Source: an uncultured Clostridia bacterium (lineage in GTDB: Bacteria > Bacillota > Clostridia > Christensenellales > Borkfalkiaceae). Taken from it: 10,514 nucleotides of DNA. The first letter of the stretch is position 1; every line of letters starts with the position of its first letter. Both the position numbers and the translations under genes were made by a program. The notes beneath the pieces were generated by a model that saw only the letters and a program-made list of their open reading frames with translations, was not told where the DNA came from and did no database searches. Positions 1 through 7,988 of this stretch are shown here, in pieces. The stretch covers positions 1 through 10,514 of the forward strand of contig CAKQKA010000060.1 of the NCBI GenBank assembly GCA_934247855.1, written 5' to 3'.

Positions 1-765
1 GTTTAAAGCATCGGCAAGTTCATTCAGCTCCTCGTAACTCTCGCCTTTAAAAACTATACTGTTATCGCTTTCAGCCCATTGCTTTGCCGTTTCCGACATC
101 TTACGGATAGGATCTGAAAGTTTAGTCGCAATCGTCCATGCAAGGAAGAAAGACAAAATGACAACGGCAGCGGTTACAATAATCAGTTGATACTGAACAA
201 CGGTAAGAGTTTCGTTAAGCGATTCTTTATCGGAAATCAAAAACAAACAAAACTCACCCAATTCGTTTGAAACGTTTTTTGCATAAACACAAAACTGAGT
301 TTTATCATCCGTCCCCGAATAATAATCGCACAAACAGCCGTCCTGTAATTCCGAACCTGAGTTAAGTCGTTTTATCGCATCGTCGAAAACCGACGAATTC
401 TTAATATATTCAGGTCCGTTAGCCGTCGGCGGATTACCGCCCGGCAAAAAGTATGAATACGGCGATTCTATTACGCGTTGACCTTTATCATTATTATAAA
501 CAAGATATGCGTAAATACCCGACGAGTTCGCATTGATAGTTTTATTAATCCAATCATCGACAAGCTCGTTGGTCACTTTTTCGCATGTCATTTTTTCGGC
601 GAGTTCATTGCCTGTTTTCTTTAAATTATTAAACCTGATGCGCTGATAAAAACTATCCAGAAAAACAATCTGGAAAAACCACATTGCAAGTATAATGATT
701 ACCGTGTAAAGAATGAAATATAACCATATGAAATACCTCATTCCGCGTAATTTAGTCAGTTTCAT
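1..765 (-). CDS. Sensor histidine kinase, N-terminal part (cut by the window edge)
   Basis: This is the N-terminal 255 residues of a membrane sensor kinase partnered with the response regulator just upstream. The frame is open from the ATG at 765 down to position 1, so the dimerisation/phospho-acceptor and ATPase domains lie outside the window. Residues 1-10 are short and basic. A first membrane helix lies at about 11-35, followed by an extracytoplasmic sensor region of roughly 155 residues (about 36-190) with five cysteines (61, 144, 146, 159, 173). A second helix lies at about 191-213. A HAMP linker starts near 214 and shows the usual T-K-L-S-D-P-I-R-K-M pattern and a conserved acidic segment around 241-250. 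The start is supported by a GGAG 10 bases upstream, in the 13-base gap after the regulator stop codon. The stimulus cannot be told from sequence; the kinase role itself is inferred from topology, HAMP and the regulator next door. Confidence 0.88.
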   Translation of the reverse strand, partial: MKLTKLRGMRYFIWLYFILYTVIIILAMWFFQIVFLDSFYQRIRFNNLKKTGNELAEKMTCEKVTNELVDDWINKTINANSSGIYAYLVYNNDKGQRVIESPYSYFLPGGNPPTANGPEYIKNSSVFDDAIKRLNSGSELQDGCLCDYYSGTDDKTQFCVYAKNVSNELGEFCLFLISDKESLNETLTVVQYQLIIVTAAVVILSFFLAWTIATKLSDPIRKMSETAKQWAESDNSIVFKGESYEELNELADALN

Positions 766-778
766 CGGTCACTCCGAC

Positions 779-1456
779 TTACGCGTCGAATTTGTATCCG
801 TGTCCGCGCAACGTAATTATAAATTTTCTGTATTGTTTCAGATTGCTGCGAAGCATTTTTATATGCGTATCGATTGTTCTGTCTTCGCCCACAAATTCAA
901 ACGCCCACACGTCTTTAAGAAGTGTTTCGCGCGATAACGCCTTCCCTTTATTCTTTACCATGTAGAAAAGCAGTTCGTATTCTTTGGGGGTAAGCTCGGC
1001 TTTCTCTCCGTCGACATAAACATTCCTGCCTTCCATATCGACTTCAAGCCCTTCAAATTTATATACCATTCCCTTTTTAGCCTGCAAAGCAGAATTTCTG
1101 CGCTTTAGCACCGCAACCACGCGCGCCATAACCTCTTTAGGCGAAAACGGCTTAACTACGTAATCGTCCACTCCGAGTTCGAAACCGAACAATTTATCGT
1201 ATTCTTCACCCCTTGCCGAAAGCATAATAACGGGCACGTCGCTCGTTTTACGGATTTCCTTTACAGCCGAAAAACCGTCAAGCTTCGGCATCATCACGTC
1301 CATTATAATAAGATCGTATTTGTTCTCGTTACATTTTTGAACGGCTTCCATTCCGTTTGAAGCACTATCGACGGAAAAATTTTCAAACTCGGCATACTCT
1401 CTTAATACCTCTATGATTTTTTCCTCATCGTCAACTATCAGAATATTTTGTTGCAT
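779..1456 (-). CDS. OmpR/PhoB-family response regulator
   Basis: This is a two-domain DNA-binding response regulator of 225 residues, the normal length for the family. The receiver domain (about 3-118) has the acidic pair D9-D10, the phospho-accepting aspartate D53 in an I-M-D-V-M-M-P context, the switch residue S80 and the conserved lysine K102 in V-K-P-F. The C-terminal winged-helix domain (about 132-225) has the typical L-T-P-K-E-Y-E-L-L start, a recognition helix carrying R-T-I-D-T-H-I-K and the R-G-H-G-Y-K-F ending. It should be phosphorylated by the kinase encoded immediately downstream. The start is secure, since a GGAGGG lies about six bases before the ATG. A TATAAT overlaps the stop codon of the preceding peptidase gene, but no convincing -35 accompanies it, so a separate promoter is only possible. 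Target genes are unknown. Confidence 0.96.
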   Translation of the reverse strand: MQQNILIVDDEEKIIEVLREYAEFENFSVDSASNGMEAVQKCNENKYDLIIMDVMMPKLDGFSAVKEIRKTSDVPVIMLSARGEEYDKLFGFELGVDDYVVKPFSPKEVMARVVAVLKRRNSALQAKKGMVYKFEGLEVDMEGRNVYVDGEKAELTPKEYELLFYMVKNKGKALSRETLLKDVWAFEFVGEDRTIDTHIKMLRSNLKQYRKFIITLRGHGYKFDA

Positions 1457-1498
1457 TATTTCCCTCCGATTAATCTTAATATACCAATCTTCGTCAAA

Positions 1499-2206
1499 TT
1501 ATATTTGCGTGAGCAATTCTTTACGCTCGCCCGCATTATCAATTTCGATTTTATATGCTTTACCGCCCGACGAATGTGCACCGACGAATTGTTCGTTAAC
1601 GAACTCTATCGCCGCATTACCCTCGATCGCCCATATCAATCCACGATAATTTTTTGCTGCATCCCGAAAATCAACTATACGTTCTTCAAAATGCGGGCAG
1701 CAAAGTCCTTCGATTTTACCCAAGCCTTCGCATACATGATATTTTCCGCCGTCATCGAACGCATCCGAATCCGTATACATTTTTTTAAACCAGCAGATCG
1801 CCCCGGCTGACAGCCCGCATACGACGACACCGCGATTATAAGCGTCGACAACAAGATCGAACACACCCGTCTTCTTCCAATGCTCGAGCATGTAAAGCGT
1901 GTCGCCTCCGCCGATATAAAGCATGTCGGCTTTTTCAAACTTACTCTTTATTTTTTCAGCGTTCATTTCACCGTAAACAGACAAAACACAATCGGCTTTT
2001 ATATCGAATTCACCCGTATAAGTTTTTCTGAAACTATTAAAGTACGGCATGCTGTCATGACTTGCAGTGCCTATAAAAACACCTACGGCGCGCTTATCGC
2101 CTGCATGTTTCTTTGCAAGTTCGGCAACTCTCGCATCAATTTTTAGCGTAGTTTTTTCGGCAATAGACCCACCGCCGATCGCTATCAATCGTCTTTGAAT
2201 TTTCAT
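1499..2206 (-). CDS. Peptidase E-like (family S51) hydrolase
   Basis: The protein has 235 residues and resembles the cytoplasmic peptidase E / cyanophycinase group of serine hydrolases. Peptidase E itself removes N-terminal aspartate from dipeptides. Visible hallmarks are a glycine-rich N-terminal strand (I-G-G-G-S, 10-14), a second G-G-G-D-T motif at 99-103, and the nucleophile elbow G-L-S-A-G-A-I-C-W with candidate catalytic S133. A C-P-H-F segment carries candidate catalytic H172. The layout is closest to the YgaJ-type Firmicutes members rather than true cyanophycinases, so substrate is uncertain. The ATG lies one base past the stop codon of the tRNA nucleotidyltransferase gene, with only a distant AAGGG (about 13 bases away), which points to translational coupling. 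It is probably co-transcribed with that gene, although no functional link is obvious. Confidence 0.9.
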   Translation of the reverse strand: MKIQRRLIAIGGGSIAEKTTLKIDARVAELAKKHAGDKRAVGVFIGTASHDSMPYFNSFRKTYTGEFDIKADCVLSVYGEMNAEKIKSKFEKADMLYIGGGDTLYMLEHWKKTGVFDLVVDAYNRGVVVCGLSAGAICWFKKMYTDSDAFDDGGKYHVCEGLGKIEGLCCPHFEERIVDFRDAAKNYRGLIWAIEGNAAIEFVNEQFVGAHSSGGKAYKIEIDNAGERKELLTQI

Positions 2207-2207
2207 T

Positions 2208-3452
2208 CTATTTTAAACCCTTAATGTATTCGATTAAATCATTTCTACGATTCATAAGTTCACCGCGCATTACAATGTCAAGCACGGCATTCATCGTTTC
2301 GCTTATACGCCGCCCCGAAAAACCACATTCAACAACGTCGTTTCCGTTTATCGCCAAATCACTTATTTTGTAACATTCGTTGTTGAAAACAATTTCTTCC
2401 GATAATTGTTTAACACGATCCGCAAACGGCAACGACCGCACAAGCGAAACAGAACGAAGAAACTTCATAAAAGAATCGGTATCACCATCGCAATTTTTCA
2501 TGATTTTCTTAACGGTATATTTTTGCAAAGCATTGTCAGATTTAAAATAATTCAAATCGGAAAGAAATATAAAAATCGATAAAAAACATTGTTTTACCTT
2601 TATTTTTAAAATGTTTTCCGAATGTAATTTATTTATGACTTCAATACTTTTTTCTAAATCGCCGTTAAAAACGATATATAGAAAAACGGCAAATCGAGTG
2701 TAAAAATCCCCGTCGCAAGAAGCAACCGCGGTAACGGCATCGTCGTAGCTTTTTGCAACGCACTCGGCTTTCAGGCTGATAAACAATAAATCCGCAAAAT
2801 TTATAACGGCGTCATAAAAATGCCCGCCCTCGAATATTCTTTTTACTTCGGAATATACTCTTTCACGCGATACCTTATCGATTAAATTACCGCAAGATCG
2901 CATAGCCCTTGCTGTTCTGTCTTCTATCGAAAAACCGAATTCGGAAGCAAATCTCAAGCCCCTCAAAATTCGCAGCGGGTCTTCTTTAAATCTTGAAACA
3001 GGAACCCCGACAGCACGCAATATATGATTATGTGTATCGTAAAGACCGTTAAATTTATCGATAATGCCTTGTTTTTTAGAGAAAGCCATGGCATTACAAG
3101 TAAAATCTCTTCGTTCAAGATCGGCTGTCAGCGACGAACAAAAATAGACTTTATCCGGGTGCCTTGAATCACTGTATTTGCCTTCTTTTCGGAATGTCGT
3201 TACCTCGTACGGCATATCGGTTAAAATTGTTACCGTGCCATGTTTTATGCCGGTTTCAAACACTTTGCAATCGGCAAAAAGAGATATGACCTCCTCGGGC
3301 TTTGCCGAAGTAGTAATATCGTAATCTTTAATCTTTAAACCTAATACGGCGTTACGAACGCAACCGCCCACATAATACGCTTCATACCCCGCGCGGTTTA
3401 AACGTTCGATTATTTCATCTCCGCCGGGGGTACCTACTACCGTCTCACTCAT
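2208..3452 (-). CDS. cca: CCA tRNA nucleotidyltransferase (class II)
   Basis: The enzyme adds or repairs the 3'-terminal CCA of tRNAs in the cytoplasm. Its 414 residues match the usual class II length of about 390-450. Motif A is G-G-C-V-R-N at 29-34 followed by the metal-binding D43 and D45. Motif B is D-L-E-R-R-D-F-T-C-N-A-M at 111-122. Motif D, the nucleotide-selecting E-D-P-L-R, is at 157-161. A motif E-like S-R-E-R-V-Y-S-E lies at 195-202. The C-terminal half is helical body and tail, with no HD phosphohydrolase domain visible. Whether it adds all of CCA or only part cannot be decided here; bacterial poly(A) polymerases share the fold, but the context and motifs favour the tRNA enzyme. 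The start overlaps the end of lysR by eight bases (ATGAGTGA) and has no strong ribosome binding site, suggesting coupled translation. Confidence 0.93.
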   Translation of the reverse strand: MSETVVGTPGGDEIIERLNRAGYEAYYVGGCVRNAVLGLKIKDYDITTSAKPEEVISLFADCKVFETGIKHGTVTILTDMPYEVTTFRKEGKYSDSRHPDKVYFCSSLTADLERRDFTCNAMAFSKKQGIIDKFNGLYDTHNHILRAVGVPVSRFKEDPLRILRGLRFASEFGFSIEDRTARAMRSCGNLIDKVSRERVYSEVKRIFEGGHFYDAVINFADLLFISLKAECVAKSYDDAVTAVASCDGDFYTRFAVFLYIVFNGDLEKSIEVINKLHSENILKIKVKQCFLSIFIFLSDLNYFKSDNALQKYTVKKIMKNCDGDTDSFMKFLRSVSLVRSLPFADRVKQLSEEIVFNNECYKISDLAINGNDVVECGFSGRRISETMNAVLDIVMRGELMNRRNDLIEYIKGLK

Positions 3453-4347
3453 CGACTTCGTATTTATTTAATAATTTTAAAAATTCGGACAGCGCAAACG
3501 AGTAATCCCGTTTTTTATTGACGATAACGCCAAGCGCGCGTAACGGAAACTTAGGAGTAACATTAAGTTCAACCAATTCGCCGGAAGCCAATTCGCTTTG
3601 AATGTATTCGCGCGGTATGCATGCAATTCCAAGCCCGCTTTTTGCCATCGATACCATTAGTTCGGCTGAAGCAAGCTCAAATTCCGGCGCAAGATAAATA
3701 TTCATTCCCTGAGTAAATTTATCGATTTCTTTGCGAGTACGCGTTGTTGAATCGAGAAGCAACAGCGGATAATTTGATATAGTTTTTAAATCGATTTCCT
3801 TATCAAAAAGATTTGAAAACTTAGGGGATGCAGCAAAAATATCGTGAATTTTGCCCGTCTGTCCCGTAAATTCGACCGAATCGTCCTCGATCGGCAAATT
3901 TACAAACGCAACGTCCGCCTTATCGGCTTTTATCAAATCAATAGATTTACGCGATGACGAATCGGTAAAAGTCATTACGACGTTCGGATACATTTCATGG
4001 TACTCAATAATATACTTCATCAAATAATAACGAGTAACCGTATCTGACGAACTGATTCGAATATTTCCCGAGGCACTTTTTTTGAGCATAGAAAAATTCT
4101 TTTCAGCCATGTCCAGTTTTTCGATTACTTCTGACACGATCTCAAACATTTGTTTACCGCCCGTATCGGTTAATTCCATACCGCGGGCAAGTCTGTTAAA
4201 AAGTTTTCCGCCCAACTGGGATTCAAGTTGTTTTATTGCCTGCGAAACGGCGGGTTGCGAAATAAACAATTCGTTTGCTGCTTTCGTAAGGCTGCCGCAT
4301 TTAGCCACCGTATAAAACACTCTGTATAAATCAAGATTGGCTACCAT
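3445..4347 (-). CDS. LysR-family transcriptional regulator
   Basis: This is a 300-residue LysR-type regulator of typical length. The N-terminal winged helix-turn-helix covers about 4-62, with the signature S-L-T-K-A-A-N-E-L-F-I-S-Q-P-A-V-S-Q at 19-36 and the following L-E-S-Q-L-G-G-K-L-F wing region. A linker helix runs to about residue 90. The rest (about 93-295) is the periplasmic-binding-protein-like effector domain, starting with the usual G-N-I-R-I-S-S. The start is well supported by GGAGGTG five bases before the ATG. LysR regulators are often divergent from their targets. This one instead sits inside a same-strand series, 27 bases after mnmE and overlapping cca by eight bases, so its targets are not indicated by context. 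The effector is unknown; the sequence does not allow assignment to a named subgroup such as CysB or CbbR. Confidence 0.95.
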   Translation of the reverse strand: MVANLDLYRVFYTVAKCGSLTKAANELFISQPAVSQAIKQLESQLGGKLFNRLARGMELTDTGGKQMFEIVSEVIEKLDMAEKNFSMLKKSASGNIRISSSDTVTRYYLMKYIIEYHEMYPNVVMTFTDSSSRKSIDLIKADKADVAFVNLPIEDDSVEFTGQTGKIHDIFAASPKFSNLFDKEIDLKTISNYPLLLLDSTTRTRKEIDKFTQGMNIYLAPEFELASAELMVSMAKSGLGIACIPREYIQSELASGELVELNVTPKFPLRALGVIVNKKRDYSFALSEFLKLLNKYEVDE

Positions 4348-4374
4348 TTACACCTCCGCACGCTACAATAAATC

Positions 4375-5703
4375 TTATTTTCCTACACAAAATTTGGAAA
4401 AAATCGCATCGATAATGCTCTCGCTTGCCGTTGTGCCCGTTATCTCACCGAGTTTTTCCCAGCATTCTTTTATATCATATGCAACCAAATCCAAAGGCTC
4501 ACAGCCTATAGAATCGATCGCCGTATCAAGCGAAGCCAAAGCGTCTTTCAACGCAAAATAATGGCGTTGCTCCGTTATATAGCCGCCGTCGGTACGAACG
4601 TCGCCCGCACCTATATGATAAAGTTCTTTTTTTAATTCATCAATATTACTGCCCGTAACACACGAAATATGAATTTTTCCGTCGGTCAAGCTTTCATCCG
4701 ATAAATCCGATTTATTTCTGACAAAAATTATATTTTTATCGTCAAGCTTAGATTTGAACAAATTTTCATCGTCGGCAGTTTCGGTTCCGTCCGTAACATA
4801 TAAAATAACGTCGGCGCTGCGAATTAAATCGTTTGAACGTTTAATACCGAGCAATTCGACAGGATCATCGGTTTCACGAATACCCGCCGTATCGAAAAGC
4901 GTAAACTTAATTCCGTTGATATGCAAAGTTGCTTCCACCACGTCGCGCGTTGTGCCCGCGACGTCGGTTACTATTGCCCGCTGTTCACCCGTCAAAGCAT
5001 TCAATAATGAACTCTTGCCTGTATTGGTCTTGCCTACGAGTGCGACTTTTACGCCGTTTACAACGATTTTTCCGCTTGAATACGACGAAATCAGTTTTTC
5101 TAAAACACTTTTTACAGCAATAAGTTTTTGCTTAATTTCTTCACCGTTATCGACTATAAGCCCCTCTTCGGGGTAATCGATATTTGCATCGATACCTGCA
5201 AGTACGTCGGTTAAATCTGTCTGCAAATTCTCGATCCGAGTCTTTAATTTCTCTTTAAAAAGATAAAATCCCGACTTGATTTGCGCCACGCTTTCGCTGT
5301 TTATCATATCGATAAGCCCTTCACAGGAAGAAAGTGACAGCTTGCCGTTCAGAAATGCACGTTTTGTAAATTCACCGTTTGTTGCGGGGCGAGCACCGCA
5401 AGCGAAAGTTTTCGCAAGAACGCCATGCGCAATAGCCTCGCCTCCGTGGCAATGTAATTCGATTACATTTTCGCCCGTAAAACTTTTCGGAGCTTTAAAA
5501 TATACGCACATTCCCTTATCTGTAAAATCTGTCGCATCGATTTCACCGACATACATCCGATACGGCTCAAAATCGACAACAGGCGTACGCCCCGCCGGTC
5601 TGAACATTTTCGCAGCAATAGATAACGAATCATCGCCGCTTATTCTTATAATCGCCACACCGCCTGTTCCCGGCGCAGTCGAAATCGCGGAAATACATTC
5701 CAT
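4375..5703 (-). CDS. mnmE: tRNA uridine-5-carboxymethylaminomethyl modification GTPase MnmE
   Basis: MnmE (TrmE) acts with MnmG to build the 5-carboxymethylaminomethyl group on the wobble uridine of certain tRNAs. Its 442 residues are close to the family norm of about 450. The N-terminal folate-binding domain begins I-S-A-I-S-T-A-P-G-T-G-G-V-A-I-I-R-I-S-G. The inserted GTPase domain has a P-loop G-K-T-N-T-G-K-S at 224-231, G2 threonines in T-T-R-D at 251-254, G3 D-T-A-G at 271-274 and G4 N-K-S-D at 330-333. The C-terminus ends F-C-V-G-K, containing the family's essential cysteine (C439). The P-loop has threonine where proline is usual (G-x-P-N), a mild variation. An AAGGA lies about nine bases before the ATG. 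The gene follows the membrane-protein gene by 12 bases and precedes lysR; mnmG, its common neighbour, is not in the window. Confidence 0.97.
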   Translation of the reverse strand: MECISAISTAPGTGGVAIIRISGDDSLSIAAKMFRPAGRTPVVDFEPYRMYVGEIDATDFTDKGMCVYFKAPKSFTGENVIELHCHGGEAIAHGVLAKTFACGARPATNGEFTKRAFLNGKLSLSSCEGLIDMINSESVAQIKSGFYLFKEKLKTRIENLQTDLTDVLAGIDANIDYPEEGLIVDNGEEIKQKLIAVKSVLEKLISSYSSGKIVVNGVKVALVGKTNTGKSSLLNALTGEQRAIVTDVAGTTRDVVEATLHINGIKFTLFDTAGIRETDDPVELLGIKRSNDLIRSADVILYVTDGTETADDENLFKSKLDDKNIIFVRNKSDLSDESLTDGKIHISCVTGSNIDELKKELYHIGAGDVRTDGGYITEQRHYFALKDALASLDTAIDSIGCEPLDLVAYDIKECWEKLGEITGTTASESIIDAIFSKFCVGK

Positions 5704-5715
5704 ATAACAAGTTCC

Positions 5716-6453
5716 TTAATATTCGTCAAACGGATTATCGTTGTTATCATCCTTACCTTTCTCATTCAGAAAAGGATTTTCCTTGGTTTCATAAGGATTA
5801 GAAAACGGATCATAAGTCTGCCCGTAACGCTCAGCCATTTTCTGTTTAAAATAATCATCATAACTCTCATACGGTTTTTTATTATGAATCGCAATCAGAA
5901 TTATCGGGAAAATGAAGTTGAAACAACTTAAAAAGCTGAAAAGTATCCTACGGTCAGGCGTATATCTTCCGTAAAGTCCGAAACAAAGCGTTACAAAACA
6001 TAGTAATTCGATTATGGAAAGCGGCCAGTTAACAATAGCCGACACATACAACATAACCTGGTAAAACAACTGCGTCGTCGCGCCCGGGTGATAACTAAAC
6101 AGCGCCGAAGCAACCGATTCAAGAACAACTATAAGATGCGAAGCAGCCAAGAATATAGCATAGAAAAGACCGATATTCTTAAAAGCAAAACCGAAAATCC
6201 GGACTCTTCCCGCTAACTTGCCAAGAATAACAAAATTCAGATATGGAACGAACGACATCCACTTATGCTTTAGCCCGCACTTTTTTGCCATCAAAAATAT
6301 CGCAACGGCTTTAAGTACGTAAAGAGCAAGCAATACCGCCCCGGCAAAAATCAACGAGCCTACTATCATTTTTAACGCCTGATCTTCGGTCATTCCGTTT
6401 TCGGTGTAAAAGTTTAATAATTCACTAAATATATTCGATAGATTTTGTAGCAT
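5716..6453 (-). CDS. Multi-spanning membrane protein of unknown function with NPF-rich tail
   Basis: I do not recognise this family. From the ATG at 6453 the product has 245 residues. The N-terminus is short and amphipathic, with hydrophobic stretches at roughly 29-55, 93-119, 129-161 (long, perhaps two helices) and 170-190, giving four or five membrane segments. A conserved-looking loop near 64-82 reads K-W-M-S-F-V-P-Y-L-N, then L-G-K-L-A-G. The last 55 residues are hydrophilic, rich in Asp, Asn, Glu and Lys, and carry repeated D-P-F, N-P-Y, N-P-F and N-P-F motifs (215-217, 219-221, 226-228, 240-242). The frame can be extended two codons to a GTG at 6459, but that GTG lies inside the GAGGTG ribosome binding site, so the ATG is the better start. 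It sits 12 bases before mnmE and 95 bases after proS. A scaffold or anchoring role for the tail is only a guess. Confidence 0.85.
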   Translation of the reverse strand: MLQNLSNIFSELLNFYTENGMTEDQALKMIVGSLIFAGAVLLALYVLKAVAIFLMAKKCGLKHKWMSFVPYLNFVILGKLAGRVRIFGFAFKNIGLFYAIFLAASHLIVVLESVASALFSYHPGATTQLFYQVMLYVSAIVNWPLSIIELLCFVTLCFGLYGRYTPDRRILFSFLSCFNFIFPIILIAIHNKKPYESYDDYFKQKMAERYGQTYDPFSNPYETKENPFLNEKGKDDNNDNPFDEY

Positions 6454-6456
6454 AAA

Positions 6457-6462
6457 CACCTC
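6457..6462 (-). promoter_or_regulatory. Ribosome binding site that fixes the membrane-protein start
   Basis: GAGGTG ends three bases before the ATG at 6453, with the GAGG core seven to ten bases ahead of it. An in-frame GTG two codons earlier forms part of this same element, so it is unlikely to be the initiation codon. Confidence 0.7.
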
Positions 6463-6509
6463 ACTGAGTACTGCCCGATCTCCGTCAATCAGTTAAAGCA
6501 AAATTTCAC

Positions 6510-6525
6510 TTAAATCTCTATTTAA
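6510..6525. repeat. AT-only inverted repeat in the proS to membrane-protein gap
   Basis: TTAAAT and ATTTAA flank a four-base CTCT spacer in the 95-base gap between the two genes. The stem has six A-T pairs and no following T-run, so it is not a terminator. It could be an operator or chance. I find no clear -35/-10 pair in this gap, so the membrane-protein gene may be read through from proS. Confidence 0.25.
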
Positions 6526-6548
6526 CCGCAAAGTAACAGTTTGTTTTA

Positions 6549-7988
6549 TCAATACGCGCGCGCAAAATAAAGTTTCTTCTTGGCAGGTTTACCGCAAATG
6601 GGGCAAACTTCACCGTCGCACGGCTCATCTATAAGCACGCGTGACGTCGCCTGAGCGTATTCTTTAACCTTATCTTCACATTCGCGATCTCCGCACCAGT
6701 AACTTCTGGCAAATTTACCCTCATCGCACAAACGTTTTATATCTTCAAGGCTCTTTGCGTCGCCAATACGAGCATCGCGATTTTTGCGCGATTTTTCAAG
6801 CATATTACTTTGAATATCTTTCAATATTTCTGAAATATTTTCAAGATCCGAAAGCGCAAGAGTGCTCTTTTCATGGGTATCTCTGCGAACGAGAACGCAT
6901 TGACCGTTTTCTATATCGCGCGGTCCGATTTCCATTCTCAAAGGAACCCCCTTCATTTCCCATTCGTTAAATTTCCAACCGGGACTCATATCGCGCTCGT
7001 CAAGTTTAACTCTTACACCGAGTTTGGTAAGTTCGGCTGCAACCTCTCTTGCTTTTTCGATAACGCCCTCCTTATGAGCGGCAACGGGAACTATAACCAA
7101 CTGATACGGTGCAACGACAGGCGGCAAAACAAGACCGCGTTCGTCGCCGTGTGCCATGATAACCGCACCGATAAGTCTTGTAGACACACCCCATGACGTG
7201 CTGTACGGATGTTTTAATACCCCCTCTTTTGAAAGGAATTTCATATCGAACGATTTTGCAAAATTCTGACCGAGATAATGCGAAGTACCGGCCTGCAAGC
7301 TCTTACCGTCAAGCATCATAGCTTCCATGCCGTAAGTTTCAACGGCGCCTGCAAATTTTTCCTTTTCCGTTTTTTGACCGCAAAGTACAGGGATAGCAAG
7401 GCAAGTCTCGGCAAATTCTTTATAAACGCCCAGCATTTGTTTTGTCATTTCACGCGCCTCTTCTTCGGTTTCATGAGCAGTGTGACCTTCCTGCCATAAA
7501 AACTCACTCGTACGCAGAAACGGCCTCGTAGTCTTTTCCCAACGTACAACGTTACACCACTGATTCATTTTTATGGGAAGATCTCTGTAACTTTGCATCC
7601 ATTTTGCAAACATGTTACAAATTATGGTTTCGCTCGTAGGTCTGACAACCAATTTTTCCTGCAATTCCTGACCACCCGCATATGTAACGACCGCAACCTC
7701 TGGAGCGAAACCTTCAACGTGTTCTGCCTCTTTCTTCAAATAACTTTCGGGAATGAACATCGGAAAGTATGCGTTTTCAACTCCGCACGCTTTAAAACGA
7801 GCGTCAAGTTCGCGTTGAATGTTTTCCCAAATCGCGTAGCCGTAAGGTCTTATAACCATAGTGCCCTTTACGGGACCGTAATCGACCAATTCGGTTTTTA
7901 AAACCACGTCGGTAAACCACTGCGGAAAGTTTTCGTGCATGTCGGTTATTTCTTTAACGAATTTTTTATCGTTTGTTTTGTCTGCCAT
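6549..7988 (-). CDS. proS: Prolyl-tRNA synthetase, eukaryote/archaeal type
   Basis: This class II aminoacyl-tRNA synthetase charges tRNA-Pro with proline. The 479 residues match the shorter eukaryote/archaeal-type ProS, which lacks the INS editing domain placed between motifs 2 and 3 in the long bacterial type. Motif 2 is R-W-E-K-T-T-R-P-F-L-R-T-S-E-F at 149-163. The W-Q-E-G-H-T-A-H proline-site segment is at 165-172, and motif 3 includes A-H-G-D-E-R-G-L at 279-286. The anticodon-binding domain covers about 295-395. The C-terminal domain has candidate zinc ligands C432, C437, C462 and C465, and the chain ends in A-R-A-Y, the C-terminal tyrosine typical of this type. GAGGG about seven bases before the ATG supports the start. 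It is the first gene of the leftward series, with its own promoter about 40-65 bases upstream. Confidence 0.98.
   Translation of the reverse strand: MADKTNDKKFVKEITDMHENFPQWFTDVVLKTELVDYGPVKGTMVIRPYGYAIWENIQRELDARFKACGVENAYFPMFIPESYLKKEAEHVEGFAPEVAVVTYAGGQELQEKLVVRPTSETIICNMFAKWMQSYRDLPIKMNQWCNVVRWEKTTRPFLRTSEFLWQEGHTAHETEEEAREMTKQMLGVYKEFAETCLAIPVLCGQKTEKEKFAGAVETYGMEAMMLDGKSLQAGTSHYLGQNFAKSFDMKFLSKEGVLKHPYSTSWGVSTRLIGAVIMAHGDERGLVLPPVVAPYQLVIVPVAAHKEGVIEKAREVAAELTKLGVRVKLDERDMSPGWKFNEWEMKGVPLRMEIGPRDIENGQCVLVRRDTHEKSTLALSDLENISEILKDIQSNMLEKSRKNRDARIGDAKSLEDIKRLCDEGKFARSYWCGDRECEDKVKEYAQATSRVLIDEPCDGEVCPICGKPAKKKLYFARAY

Noticed and set aside
1457..1505. Separate promoter for the response-regulator gene
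   Set aside because: A TATAAT overlaps the peptidase stop codon but lacks a recognisable -35 at the right distance. A TTGACG further down would place the start site on top of the ribosome binding site.
4082..5707. Rightward open frames opposite lysR and mnmE
   Set aside because: They lie wholly opposite genes with clear family motifs, have no ribosome binding sites and give low-complexity, implausible proteins; they are antisense shadows.
6454..6548. Terminator after proS or promoter before the membrane-protein gene
   Set aside because: The only symmetrical element is a six-pair A-T stem with no T-run. TTGACG is present on the minus strand but has no matching -10 at 16-18 bases.
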